From: Prostheceraeus crozeri
Lineage: Eukaryota; Platyhelminthes; Polycladida; Euryleptidae
Length of the DNA stretch: 64,000 nucleotides
Assembly: GCA_907163375.1 (NCBI GenBank)
Contig: CAJQUW010004452.1
Location: forward strand, 353,136-417,135
Direction of reading: 5' to 3'
Positions 23,541 through 33,897 of this stretch are shown piece by piece. The notes below the pieces were generated by a model. That model searched no databases. It worked only from the letters and a program-made list of their open reading frames with translations, and was not told the DNA's origin. Position 1 is the first letter of the stretch, and each line of letters opens with the position of its first letter. The position numbers and the translations under genes are program-made.

Positions 23541-26500
23541 AGTAAGGGTTATAGAATACGCCAAGACGTATTCTCGCCTGTTCACTCCTTTTGAACAGCG
23601 AGGATATTATCCTGAACTAGATGTGACGTAATTATGAAGTTGAAACAATAACATTCTAATTGCAGAAAATCTAATGAAAGTGAAATCTGTTTTAATGAAT
23701 TCCTATATCTAATTTCATTGACTGATTGATGGGCATATGGAGCGTTCCCTATATGACAGTCTAGGGCCGAACGGTTTCATAAATATCCAACTAACCTAAA
23801 TTTATTTGTATTTTAGAGAAAAACTTGACCGGATCTACGGGTTGATTGTGCATAATCTATTTAATCTTTCACTTGAAGTGCATGTGGTGGCTGGATCTCC
23901 CCCTCTTCAATATAGGATCCCTTTTCAATATAATCTATGCCGATGTCGGTAGGCTTAAACCACAAAAGCAACATAGAATTTGGGAAGAACATCCCTGTCA
24001 TACAGTAGGTATATTAGGTAGAGTATCAACTCAGCTTTTATTAAATCCCTGATGTGTATACACTTTCGATTTCATTCAATGGACATGAGTTGAGACCAGG
24101 TACCACCTGTGAGATATGCAAATTTTTACACTTTTGCAGAAATGTACACGAATTTGACTGATTATGATAGCAATACAAAATATAGAATAGTATTCCACAA
24201 ATCCTCCATGTCATGACAACTTGGAGAAGTAATATATTTTGTTAAATTAGCAATTCAATGGGTTACCATTACTAAAACTCAGTTTTATTATAATAAGACT
24301 ATTTTCTTAGGCGTGATCATATCACAAGCTGTCGCCGCTGAAATAACAAGGCATCATAATCATAGAAACTGATCATAATTAACTTTAAAAGATGTTAATG
24401 GTTCCACATTGCGATTACTACTCAGATTCAAGAACTGATACCAATTGTGAATCATAAAATCATGCCGATGAAAATTGAATTAAAAACATGACATCTCAAC
24501 CAAGAGGCTCTCAACTTTTCCTTGAAGACTTGCAGGGACTTGCAAGAAATCAATTTCATGAAATTCCTCATGAAATTTCCTAGGTCATCAGCTTAATTTC
24601 CGCTTAATAAAGATGTCTGCTAGCAAACATTCATTCCTTTTGATGTCCAACTTGTTTCAGACTACTTATAGCGTGGCTTCATGTCGGCAGTGCGTGAATT
24701 TGGAAAAATTTAGCTCTTTAAAAACTGTTCAAATAATTTTTTGAACAACAGGAACCCAATCTCCGTAAAAAATCATTCATTTCATATAAGATCATATAAA
24801 GATTTTCACTGTAAATAGATACTTTTTTGAGTCGACACTCTACCTACCATTTACCTACTCTATGCTCCCCGTGGTCGCTTTTGGACTAGACAAAGGACTC
24901 AAGTCCATGATCCTGCAACAAGCGATCCATTAGGTCAATTTTCAGGTTTCATTTATCAAGAGATAATGCGCTAATAGGCTTATGAGTATCAAACCTGAGG
25001 AGATCAGCGATTGGAAACAGTATTGTGAACAACAAACAAATCTCCATGCTACCAATGTTCATGATTAATACCAAAATCCAATCAAAAATTGTTGGTCTTC
25101 ACCAGGCACTCGTCTGGTTGCACCTCTTTGTCTGAACGCTCAAATCCAGAGCCCGCACAAACGTTGTGATGTAAAGCCTCAAATTTTCAAGAAAGGTTTT
25201 GTTTCACAAAATTCTGTTTCGTATTGCTGCCTGAGCCAGCTACAGCTTTTTTATCCGACTGGACATACATAATTAATATAGATACATTAATAATGTAGAT
25301 ACATGCTCTTTTCAGCTAAATATTAATGTTTTTGAAATAATCGTTTTTTGGAATACTAAGGAGTTCGCTAAATATTATTCTGTAGAGCATTTTTGTTAAG
25401 TGATTGATTATTCACGTCAGCATAATTATGTATATTTGGTAAAATCCAGCAAAAGTGGTCCCTTTTTTGTCCATTCAAAAAATTCTCGAAAATTTGAATT
25501 CTTTTGCTCCTGATAGTTGTATTTGGTTCTTGTAAGATAAATTGTGTATGCTAAACCGCAATCTAATAACTATTAGGAGACCTGTAGCCGAGTTTATGAT
25601 CTGAAGGCGTCGATGTGATGACGCTAATGTGTTGGTGATGACCTAAAGTTGATATATGCCATACACGCATGTTTTTATTTATTTTTTCTACTTCAGTTGT
25701 CATGCTGAGGACATGTACTCACAATTTGACATCTCGCAGTATTTACGATGAATTCAAAAGCTGACAATCTACTTATGGTGCAATGTAAGTAGGCTTAAAG
25801 AGCCTGCAATAGACACGATTCTAAATTCAAATTTCGAAACTGTTTCTGGCTATCATAATATACTGATTCTATGACAAGAGTTTATAGCTGAACTCATCAT
25901 GAATGCACTAAGTTGTATACCTTGTGGTTATTCTCTTGTATTCACATTACAGCGTCATGAATAGGAGTAGGCCTAGAATAGGCTTACTTGAAATAGTTAA
26001 CTATAATAAAATGAATGCCAACTAGAGGGGACACAACTGTCTCCACATCCCTTACGCAGATTTATGCTGGCATGCATGCATGTATTTATGCTTGACAATG
26101 AATTTGTAGTGTATATCCAATTAATTATATCTATAGGTTTTGAGGAAATTGTTGCACCGGTACAGAACATGAGATTCCTTTGACAGTTATATTTTTTGAA
26201 GTTTCAGTTTTAAAGTTATGGGCCAATGCATGTTTTAAGCCATAGTTTAGGATGAGTATGCATATTCATGAATAAGTGCTATGACTAGGATATAGGTGGG
26301 ATCCATTTTGGCCACATCGACTTCGAATTGCTACCTTCTGATCATGCGGTTTAAAATTAATTGAGAATGAAAATGAGTTTTGGGTCATTAGCTTGTAGAA
26401 TATATTTAGGGCTGTTGGGACAAATATTCGGTTGCTTTATTGTTGGGTTTTAGGCTTTGTTCAAGGTTTGTCTAAGCAGCCTATGTCTCTTGGATCGTTT

Positions 26501-27280
26501 TTAGCGTGATTGCTTTACAAGACGGATTCGTGATAGGCCTACACAGCATTCAACGTGCAAAACTCATCAAGGCTCTGCCAACAAAAAGTCGTTAACATTT
26601 TTTAAGATAATGTGATGATAAATAATTAATAAAGACTTGAATTTAAGTGTGCTTGATGAGACATCTGCTCCCATGAAAGGTCTTGGTCTCTCCAAAAACA
26701 TACACGGAAGACATATGCATGTACATGTAGGCCTAACAAATCATAATAATGTACAATAAATAATCATAAATGCTATTCATCAGCAAAATTTGCCATAATG
26801 TACAATGCGCAAGCTCAAGCTCATCGGCATGCTTCATAATGCCATTCAAGGTAGAACTACTAACCTACTCTACTATTTTGTTACCACATCATCGTGATCC
26901 TTAAAAGATAGGCACCAAAGCAATGGCATTTAATCCACAGCATCAAAATGCTGCTGGAGTGAAATCTAACGTTAGGTATATAGCATTTGAGTGCAGCATG
27001 AAAAAGATATTGGCAGAGTATTGGAATGATTATAATTTATGTTGTGTTCTTTACCAGATTTTAATTGAGAATTGATAAAATTAGCTCAATCTATAGTCTA
27101 GGCCTCTTGCTTGCCTGAAGAGATTGCTAAGGTCTAGACTTGATATAAGCTATGTGAAACTTTATAAAACATATCGACCTTTATATAAATATCAGTTACA
27201 TATAGTATTAAAATAAATCAGGTAGCCTACTTAAAAGGTCGAATGACATAATACAAGATGCTCGCATAGCTTTCAATACC
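23541..27280. other. Intergenic, no gene recognised
   Basis: About 3.7 kb of AT-rich sequence with several AGGCCT palindromes (near 25970, 26537, 26730) and no supported gene, RNA or element end before the Polinton terminus at 27281. Confidence 0.55.
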
Positions 27281-29565
27281 AGCTGAGTAGTAATCCCATC
27301 CCAAAAGGAAGCACAAAATGTGCAACGATGAGTCATCATGTAGACTCAGCCCCGTGACCTCGCGTGACCTTAGGGAATGACCTCGCCTGACTTAAGGTGA
27401 TGACCTCGCGTGACCTTAGGTGAAATCCCATCCCAAAAGGAAGCACAAAATGTGCAACGATGAGTCATCATGCTGACTCAGCCCCGTGACCTCGCGTGAC
27501 CTTAGGTGATGACCTCGCGTGACCTTAGGTGATGACCTCGCGTGACCTTATGTGATGACCTCGCGTGACCTTATGTGATCACCTCGCGTGACCTTAGGTG
27601 ATGACCTCGCGTGACCTTAGGGGATGACCTCACGTGACCTTAGGTGATGACCTCGCGTGTAAGCAACGATGAGTCATCATGCTGACTCAGGCCCCCCTCT
27701 GGAAGGAAGGTGAGGGAGAACGCCAAGGATGTGATGGAAGGATGGGTCCGAGAGGAAGAAACTGTCCCCCCCCCGACGACGACTCAACCGACCAAGTCGG
27801 TCATCCCATCGTGTTCCTCATCGAAAATGGAGTGTTTGACATTTTCATGAAAAATCCCCCCCCCCCCCGACGACGACTCAACCGACCAAGTTGGTCATCC
27901 CATCGTGTTCCTCATCGAAAATGGAATGTTTGACATTTTCATTAAAAATCGCCCCCCCCCCCCAACGACTCAATCGACCAAGTTAGTTGAAAAGACCAAA
28001 GTTGTTCAGAATCATGTGAAACAAACTTCTATCAAGGTTTCAGGTTGAAATTCGCACAAAATTTTTTTTCGAAAATTTTCGTCACCTTGGGCCTCGACAC
28101 TTAGGATTTTTTCGTGAAAAAAAAATTTCAAACTGTTAGAATTGAGCTCCGAGACCCATCTCATCGTGTTTGTCGTCAAAAGTTGGGTCGGTGAAAAATC
28201 GCCCCCCCACCCCCCGACGACTCAACCGACCAAGTTGGTCGAAAACTCCAAAATTGCTCAGAAAGGTGTGAAATGGACTTTGGTGAGGTTTTCAGTCGGA
28301 AAAATTTTTTGAAAAATTTTTCACTACGGTGGTTTTTCAAGTCCAAATGTGAAATGTCGCTTTTTTAGCCAACTTTGACGATTTCTCACTCAGGAATGGA
28401 AGTGAGTGAAGACGTCGGGTTTCTTTTACGGGCAAGACTGCACTTTGTTTTCTAGGCTCCTTCATTTTGAGACCTATGGCAGGCTCTGTTTCCAAATGAG
28501 AGCTTGTTTAAAATCGAATGTTTGCGCATTTTCCAAGACTTTGGTTATTTTTGAAGAAATGGGCGAGTGTTTTAAGTCAACTTCTGGTGATCGGAGAAAG
28601 TTGAGGGATGGCTTCCATGAAACCTGAGTGTGAGAAGACTACCCTATCAAAATTTGAAGTCAATCGGAGCACTAGAACCGGAGATAGACGTGTTTAAAGA
28701 TTTGGATGATGGATATTGCGTCATCAGCTGATCGCCACAAACTATATAAGTGGAATCTCTGCTTGTGGAAGTCAGTTCTCCCCCCCCCGACTGGGTTGGG
28801 GTAGGTGAACTCCGGAGCTCCGATGATAGCATCGGACATTCCAAATTTCGGGTTTCCGTAGGAAACCGAGTAGGAAACCGACTTAGAAAATTTCAATGCT
28901 GATATCAGCTGAGGCGTCAGACTTAAAGGTTCGCCAGGAGATGGCCTTCGTCTCCAAGGCCATAAAAGACTCCAAAACTTTAAAGGCTTGCAACTTTGCT
29001 TCTACAAGTCCGTCTGACTTGATTCAAAAGGTTCGATCGCTATTCATCAGACCTATATTGACAGACTACTTATAAAATTTCATAAGTAGCGCTAAAAAGT
29101 TGAAGACTTTAAATTCATTATTTCTGGAGGTTTTCTGGGGTTTTCGACCCTGCTGAAGTCAACTAAAGGATTTGGAATGATGCCTGAGCCACATATGAAC
29201 CAAGAGGCTTTTCACTGAAAGCGAGCATGACACGGAGAGTTTTGCTGTAATATTCCACTGACAGGGTGTTCCTTCGGGACGCGGATGATGCCGTAGTGAT
29301 AAGTGTGGCAAGGGAGTGTGTCTTATTTTAGACCGAAACCGCTGGGGCAACTCATGTTGGGCATTTGACACAGTTCTCAACGTAGCACTTTGCACGCCAA
29401 TCGGTTGAGTCTTAGCCATCTTGTCATGGGTGGCATCTAAACATCTCCATTGCAAAACGCTTGTGAATCACGGCTTGCTATCCCTGTCAACGGCTTGCTA
29501 TCAAGCTGATCAAAGCAACGACTTGGGATGTTTCCTCTTGTAGATAACTCCACCGGTTTTTATGT
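27281..29565. repeat. Left terminal inverted repeat of element A
   Basis: Reverse complement of 45139-47093, but longer (about 2.29 versus 1.96 kb) because of repeat copy number and one unmatched block near 29110-29230. Its outer 400 bp is built from a 23-bp unit GATGACCTCGCGTGACC plus TTAGGT (about nine copies, 27340-27660) and a larger unit containing ACGATGAGTCATCATG (three copies). Further in are four or more C-runs of 8-12 bases, each next to CGACTCAACCGACCAAG. A TATA-like ACTATATAAG lies at 28741-28750. The frames inside (for example 28406-28627) are mirrored in the right arm and look non-coding. Confidence 0.9.
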
Positions 29566-30003
29566 CAAAATCGGGGCCCGGATACCAACTTAGTGACATG
29601 ACGCACGCTCTGTCCGCCCGAGGTTGGATTTGTGGGTCGAGGCCTTGGAGCTGGAATAAGATCCCCTCTGAGTAATGCCTGTAACGGATTCAATAGCTTA
29701 ACACCTAAACGCTTGCTATCAACCTGGCTTCTGCTATCAGGCCTTTGTGAAATCTCGTCTAGCCTCAGTAACTCAGGGTTGGCAACGTCTATCGTTTGTC
29801 ATTGTAACTTAGTAAAAATGAGACGGTTACTGCAGGCATTGACGTCAAACCTTTTCGCGTCATAGAGTAACCCGTCTTTGTGTTGGGAGTGTGTTACTGA
29901 AAGCATGGTGACTGCCGATGCCCATACATGATAAACCTCTGTTGTCATGTCAAACGCATGGCCAAATAAGGAAGGTCTGAATCATGGCTTTGTGCTCGCC
30001 GGG

Positions 30004-30010
30004 TATATAA
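30004..30010 (+). promoter_or_regulatory. TATA box of small gene at 30049
   Basis: TATATAA in the context GGGTATATAAACCGCG, 39 bases before the ATG at 30049. It implies a very short 5' leader and argues against the more upstream in-frame ATG at 29947. Confidence 0.55.
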
Positions 30011-30048
30011 ACCGCGTCTTCTCGCACAACTTCATTTTATACTCCATC

Positions 30049-30324
30049 ATGCCGACGCCGAACACTCTAGTCAGCTCTCCTGACAAGTCTCGGTTAAAGC
30101 CGAGAAATTTATTTCAAGAGTTTTCACAGATGGAAGAGCGAGAGAGATTGTGGAACAATCTTGCTCGAATTGGTTCATCGGCTGTTGATGATGATACCGA
30201 TTCAACAGAGTGGGGCTATATATCGCCCTCTGACAGTCGGGTGGTAGTAAAGGAGGTCGATGCCGCTGACATAGAGAGACTAAGAGTCTCTCTCAGCAGG
30301 ATCGGCCAGTCCCACCCAAGTTAG
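30049..30324 (+). CDS. Element A small acidic protein 1 (91 residues), unknown
   Basis: The protein starts MPTPNTLVSSPDKSRLKPRN and contains MEERERLWNNLARIGSSAV, an acidic DDDTDSTEW patch and a second ERLRVSLSRIGQS near the end. The two copies of the R(L)xxxLxRIG word flank the acidic middle. I recognise no family. The ATG at 30049 is chosen because a TATA box lies just upstream. It is the first of three short plus-strand genes that share this compact TATA-led layout, opposite to the structural genes. Confidence 0.5.
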   Translation: MPTPNTLVSSPDKSRLKPRNLFQEFSQMEERERLWNNLARIGSSAVDDDTDSTEWGYISPSDSRVVVKEVDAADIERLRVSLSRIGQSHPS

Positions 30325-30419
30325 ACGATAGTCTTTTTAGAAACATAAGATTAACTTTCATACATGCAACACATTCTTTCATCACCCTTCGTCGGGAACG
30401 CCCCATTAACCCTCTTAAG

Positions 30420-30650
30420 GGCTACATTCTAATGCAGCTAAAGCGGTCCCAAGCCCGCCACATATCTTCGGATATGGAATGCAGAGGGGAAGAACAAATG
30501 ATGAAATGGGAGGCCACCCTTGCACCACATGCAACACACCAGACTTCTCTCTTTAGTAGTGACCAAGCTGTTGCGAGTGTAGTCAGAAAGTTTATCAAGT
30601 TGTACAAAAGTTTTTACTGCAACACAGGTTGATAAAGTGATAATGTAGTC
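30420..30650 (+). repeat. Inner diverged inverted repeat of element A
   Basis: Words such as GATGAAATGGGAGG, GACCAAGCTGTTGCGAGTG and TACTGCAACACAGGTTGAT recur reverse-complemented at about 44520-44830, inside the right end. This shows an older, diverged inverted duplication internal to the main terminal repeats, possibly a shared promoter module. Confidence 0.5.
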
Positions 30651-30705
30651 TTCATCTAAATTAGAATCATTCTGATTGGTTGTTGAGGAATTCATTGTTG
30701 AAAAA

Positions 30706-30715
30706 CATATAAAAG
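30706..30715 (+). promoter_or_regulatory. TATA box of small gene at 30753
   Basis: CATATAAAAG about 40 bases upstream of the ATG at 30753. Same spacing as the neighbouring small gene. Confidence 0.5.
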
Positions 30716-30752
30716 TCAGAAAATTGAAACAGTTCTCATTCTCATCTATCTC

Positions 30753-31013
30753 ATGATGGAAGGTACATCTCCCGCCTTAGAGATCTTTAACAAAATATTT
30801 GAAGTCATTGACGAGTGGGATCAAGACAAGTGTGAACAGGAGGAAGAGTCCCGCAAGAAAGTCGTCGTCATTGAAAAAATTGTGTGGACTAATGGGGAAT
30901 TCACGCCAAAAACGACGCGTAGGAGAAAAGTGCCCGATGCCCCAAAACGACCAAGGTGCTACAAAGTCTACAATGACTTCGAGGTTATTCCGCTTGACTT
31001 TTCCTCGCTATAA
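30753..31013 (+). CDS. Element A small protein 2 (86 residues), unknown
   Basis: Begins MMEGTSPALEIFNKIFEVID, has an acidic stretch (EWDQDKCEQEEESRKK) and then a basic one (TPKTTRRRKVPDAPKRPR), ending YNDFEVIPLDFSSL. No family recognised. A TATA-like box lies upstream and an AATAAA at 31035-31040 follows the stop, so it looks like a complete compact transcription unit. Small charged proteins of this kind in virus-like elements are often regulators or host-interaction factors, which is only an inference here. Confidence 0.5.
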   Translation: MMEGTSPALEIFNKIFEVIDEWDQDKCEQEEESRKKVVVIEKIVWTNGEFTPKTTRRRKVPDAPKRPRCYKVYNDFEVIPLDFSSL

Positions 31014-31034
31014 AGTATATGAGATTCAATTATA

Positions 31035-31040
31035 AATAAA
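31035..31040 (+). terminator. Polyadenylation signal after small gene 2
   Basis: AATAAA 21 bases after the stop at 31013. Confidence 0.5.
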
Positions 31041-31440
31041 CCTACATATCAAATGTCTTTGTTTTGCAATGTATTGATCTAGAAATGGAAATAAATGGAG
31101 GAATTTACATATGGGGTTAGTTAGAACATTTATTATCGGTCTACTTTTCTATCAAAAGGGATCGCACCATTAGAGAAGATAGAAAATGATTTCGTATACG
31201 TGTGGTATAAGAGTGACAAGCAGAACTCATAGCTCATTCTCAGATAACGTTGCTTCAATTGATTCACCTAAGATCATTTTTCATATGTTGAATGATTTCT
31301 AGTAACTATGTTAAGTGTCTAGATGATAGGATATCTTATTCTAGCAATAGCTCCCAATCGACACTATGCTTACTCGATGATCATTTCGAAGCCATGTAGT
31401 TTATATGAAGGAAAAACAACACTGTCATGATACACATTTA
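31041..31440. other. Element A spacer, no gene recognised
   Basis: No protein-like frame. The stretch near 31200-31250 shares words (AAGCAGAACTCAT, CATTCTC) with the right inner end near 44832-44860. Confidence 0.4.
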
Positions 31441-31775
31441 TTAAAAAGAAATATAAGCAATACGTTTTGCAATTAGACAGTACATTACGTCTACCAAGTC
31501 AAACTCTTCTTGATTGCCCGGCTGACTAGAGGGAGAAAAGAAGTCTAGCCAGCTCCGGAGAGTCTCAACACACCGCTCCATCATGACGTCCTTTGGAGAC
31601 ACACTCAGGAAGGCAGCCCTGATTGTATCAGTACTGTCCTCTTCATTGCGGAAATGATGATGATTTCCTCATCCAACTGTAGCGGCTCGACCTCACCATC
31701 GTAAATAGATTTCACTTGCCTATTGCGTGGGGCATTGGGCATGGGTAAGGCATAGGTGTTCGTTGATGTATCCAT
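31441..31775 (-). pseudogene. Element A small minus-strand gene, looks broken
   Basis: From the ATG at 31775 the minus strand encodes MDTSTNTYALPMPNAPRNRQ and an acidic segment. The stretch nearer 31441 reads protein-like (VETLRSWLDFFSPSSQPGNQ). It appears to be a former protein of about 100 residues that no longer reads through. No family recognised. It faces the small gene at 31931, leaving a short shared promoter region between them. Confidence 0.4.
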
Positions 31776-31889
31776 TTTAATGATATTATGAGGAAATGGT
31801 CATTGCACCGCACTTACATAGATTCTCTCTCCCTGCTTCGCGCTCTCTCATTGGACGACAGCCATTTATCAATCACAATGCATCATTCT

Positions 31890-31898
31890 CATATATAG
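31890..31898 (+). promoter_or_regulatory. TATA box of small gene at 31931
   Basis: CATATATAG about 35 bases before the ATG at 31931. Supports that ATG over the in-frame one at 31796. Confidence 0.5.
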
Positions 31899-31930
31899 AG
31901 AAGAGTGTCTTGCATTTCACTATCATAGCC

Positions 31931-32116
31931 ATGTCCGACACAGAGGAAACATTCACACCTCTTGCTAGCTCAACTCCTACGAAGAAGGAAGTTGAGAGAA
32001 AGTTTCAACAAAAAGAGGAAGAGGAAGAGAGACAAATGATTGAAGGCTGCAAGCAGCTCATTCTACAAACGATTGAGAGTGAGCCTTTCATAAACGAGGC
32101 TGACTTTCAGGAGTGA
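31931..32116 (+). CDS. Element A small acidic protein 3 (61 residues), unknown
   Basis: Reads MSDTEETFTPLASSTPTKKE, then VERKFQQKEEEEERQMI and a tail EPFINEADFQE. Strongly charged and probably helical in the middle. No family recognised. The start at 31931 follows a TATA box at the same spacing as in the two other small plus-strand genes. Its transcript would end at a histone-like stem-loop signal (32151-32197) rather than at an obvious AATAAA. Confidence 0.45.
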   Translation: MSDTEETFTPLASSTPTKKEVERKFQQKEEEEERQMIEGCKQLILQTIESEPFINEADFQE

Positions 32117-32150
32117 AAAGCCCTTTGATGAGACCAGAGCATGCCCCAAA

Positions 32151-32197
32151 CGGTCTTTATGAGACCACGGCCTTAACGGCCACCTAATCAAGAAAGA
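32151..32197 (+). terminator. Histone-mRNA-like 3' end signal
   Basis: After the small gene stop come two short stem-loops. The first, GGTCT-TTATG-AGACC (32152-32166), sits in the context AAACGG...CCAC. The second, GGCC-TTAAC-GGCC (32169-32181), is followed by ACC. The exact word CAAGAAAGA follows at 32189-32197. Animal replication-dependent histone mRNAs end with a stem-loop in AACGG...CCACC context followed by a purine-rich downstream element, and CAAGAAAGA is the sea urchin form. The loops differ by a base from the histone consensus. Confidence 0.5.
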
Positions 32198-32232
32198 AAA
32201 GACATTGACTGAGCCACACGCAACATACAGAT

Positions 32233-33867
32233 TTAATGATTTGATGTTATCTGACGAAAATGAAGTGTTAAGACAGTACGACCACCAATGAATTGAATAG
32301 GATTACCACTATCATCATAGATACCAAATTTGCAATGGGATAATCGTGATACATTGACTGGAATGTGTACCTTGTTCAGGAACTCCCTATGCATGGTCAC
32401 ACAAAAGTCGCCACTGTCAATAGGAATATATCTTAAAAGGGGAACCCTTTGACCACCAACTTGTGTTGAATGGATAAAGTTAGTGTAAATGTAAAAGTGA
32501 TTGATATTCATATCGAGCAAGGATGTTGAGCCACAGTACTTCTCGTCGTAGAATATGTCACGTTTGAATCCTGAAATCTTTGTTAACTCTTTTGAAATGT
32601 GAATGACCGTTTTACCATGTACACTGATACAGAATGTATTTGCTTTAGGATCATAGTCAAAATGATATGAGTGTAGATTTGACACACCCTTGTTCAAGTA
32701 TGTACAAACATCATAGCCATTGCTATAATGCTTTGGAGGTATCGGTAACTTTTCATTTGGCTTCCATGTAAGACTGGGACGTAAAACAAGGTCTGTGCGT
32801 TTGAAATAAAGGACCATTCGGCAATCGGATTGCTGTTCAGATGTTATTTTCACATTCCCCCATTCGTGGTATGACCATAAGACGTCTGTTTTTAAAGAGA
32901 GCAAATCGCGAAATTTAGAATTGATGTGAACAAATCCAATGTGTGAACGCTCATAATCATTTCGGAAATCAATCCTTGCTATATTGTATACTCGAGTGAT
33001 GGACATAGATAATCCATTTATTTCATTTACCTGTTTGATCAAGTCATCAACAGTACCAGATTTAAAAAGCACAAAGCGCTCATGCATGCGATCAAGGGGA
33101 AGAAGGGTAATATTAAATTTTTTCCTGTGCCAATGTGGATATTTCTTAATCTGCTTTGATACTTTCATGGACACTTGAGCTCTCAAAGGGAAGGCGCCAC
33201 CTCCTTTTACTTCTGCAAATTTTGCGATAGGTAGAAGGAAACGTGATTTAGGATTTAATATCCTTTGCAGAGGTCCACTCACATAAAATCCATGGGAAAT
33301 AGTAGTCGGTCTCTTGTAGAGTGTAACTTTATGTAGATTTGGATCCATCTGCCAGAACCATAGTTCCTTTGCCAAATCATTCATAACATTCAATAGGCGT
33401 TGAATTTTCATATAATAGTATGTTTGCTTTAAACGATGACGGAATGATGGGTTTGTAGGTTGTTTCCATTTCAGTGGTGTAGCATTTTTAGCAATGGGTA
33501 TGTCTGTATCTGCAGTGATAATTAAAGTAGGACCATTTACAATCTCATCAACAGCTCGCTTTCCCCGACGGGTGTTTACTGTAGGAATAGAATTCCACTC
33601 TGCTGCATGTTCATTCAAGTTGTAGGTGTGTACTTTATCATTTCGCTCTAGTTTTGGAAAGTACAAGTCTTGATTCGTTGCAGTGCCTAATGTAATCTCT
33701 TCATTTGCAATGGTTCTTATATTATTCACATAGCTCAAATCTTGCAGGGCTACTTCCCAATCTCCATTTAAGTCAATCGGCTGTGTTAAATCAGTCTCAA
33801 ACTCGGCAGCTGTATTTTCATATCGCTCAGGTTGAGCATTACTGGGAAACACTGCTGTAAACTCCAT
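32233..33867 (-). CDS. Element A probable minor capsid (penton-like) protein, 544 residues
   Basis: The N terminus reads FPSNAQPERYENTAAEFETD and LTQPIDLNGDWEVALQDLSY, the motif (YxNT...F...L..PI.L.G.WEVAL....Y) that opens the second capsid protein of many Polintons. The C terminus reads VGGQRVPLLRYIPIDSGDF, then HCKFGIYDDSGNPIQFIGG and TVLTLHFRQ, also typical (I.D..G.PI.F..G...LTLHFR). In Polintons this class is thought to form vertices of the capsid as a jelly-roll protein. The exact fold cannot be shown here. It lies convergent to the small plus-strand genes and upstream, in the minus direction, are the nuclease-like, protease and major capsid genes, probably one late cluster. Confidence 0.7.
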   Translation of the reverse strand: MEFTAVFPSNAQPERYENTAAEFETDLTQPIDLNGDWEVALQDLSYVNNIRTIANEEITLGTATNQDLYFPKLERNDKVHTYNLNEHAAEWNSIPTVNTRRGKRAVDEIVNGPTLIITADTDIPIAKNATPLKWKQPTNPSFRHRLKQTYYYMKIQRLLNVMNDLAKELWFWQMDPNLHKVTLYKRPTTISHGFYVSGPLQRILNPKSRFLLPIAKFAEVKGGGAFPLRAQVSMKVSKQIKKYPHWHRKKFNITLLPLDRMHERFVLFKSGTVDDLIKQVNEINGLSMSITRVYNIARIDFRNDYERSHIGFVHINSKFRDLLSLKTDVLWSYHEWGNVKITSEQQSDCRMVLYFKRTDLVLRPSLTWKPNEKLPIPPKHYSNGYDVCTYLNKGVSNLHSYHFDYDPKANTFCISVHGKTVIHISKELTKISGFKRDIFYDEKYCGSTSLLDMNINHFYIYTNFIHSTQVGGQRVPLLRYIPIDSGDFCVTMHREFLNKVHIPVNVSRLSHCKFGIYDDSGNPIQFIGGRTVLTLHFRQITSNH

Positions 33868-33897
33868 GTTAAAGTATCAACATAAAGTGTCGTTTGC

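Noticed and set aside
27340-27660. CRISPR-like regular repeats
   Set aside because: Units are directly adjacent with no unique spacers, and the DNA is animal. It is a minisatellite in a Polinton end.
28406-28627. Reading frame beginning MKTSGFFYGQDCTL in the left repeat of element A, mirrored at 45939-46160
   Set aside because: It is simply the same terminal-repeat DNA in both arms. No family features, no promoter logic, and it overlaps G-run and repeat sequence.
28647-28896. Reading frames in the left repeat mirrored at 45665-45919
   Set aside because: Same reason: duplicated because the arms are duplicated, with low protein-likeness.
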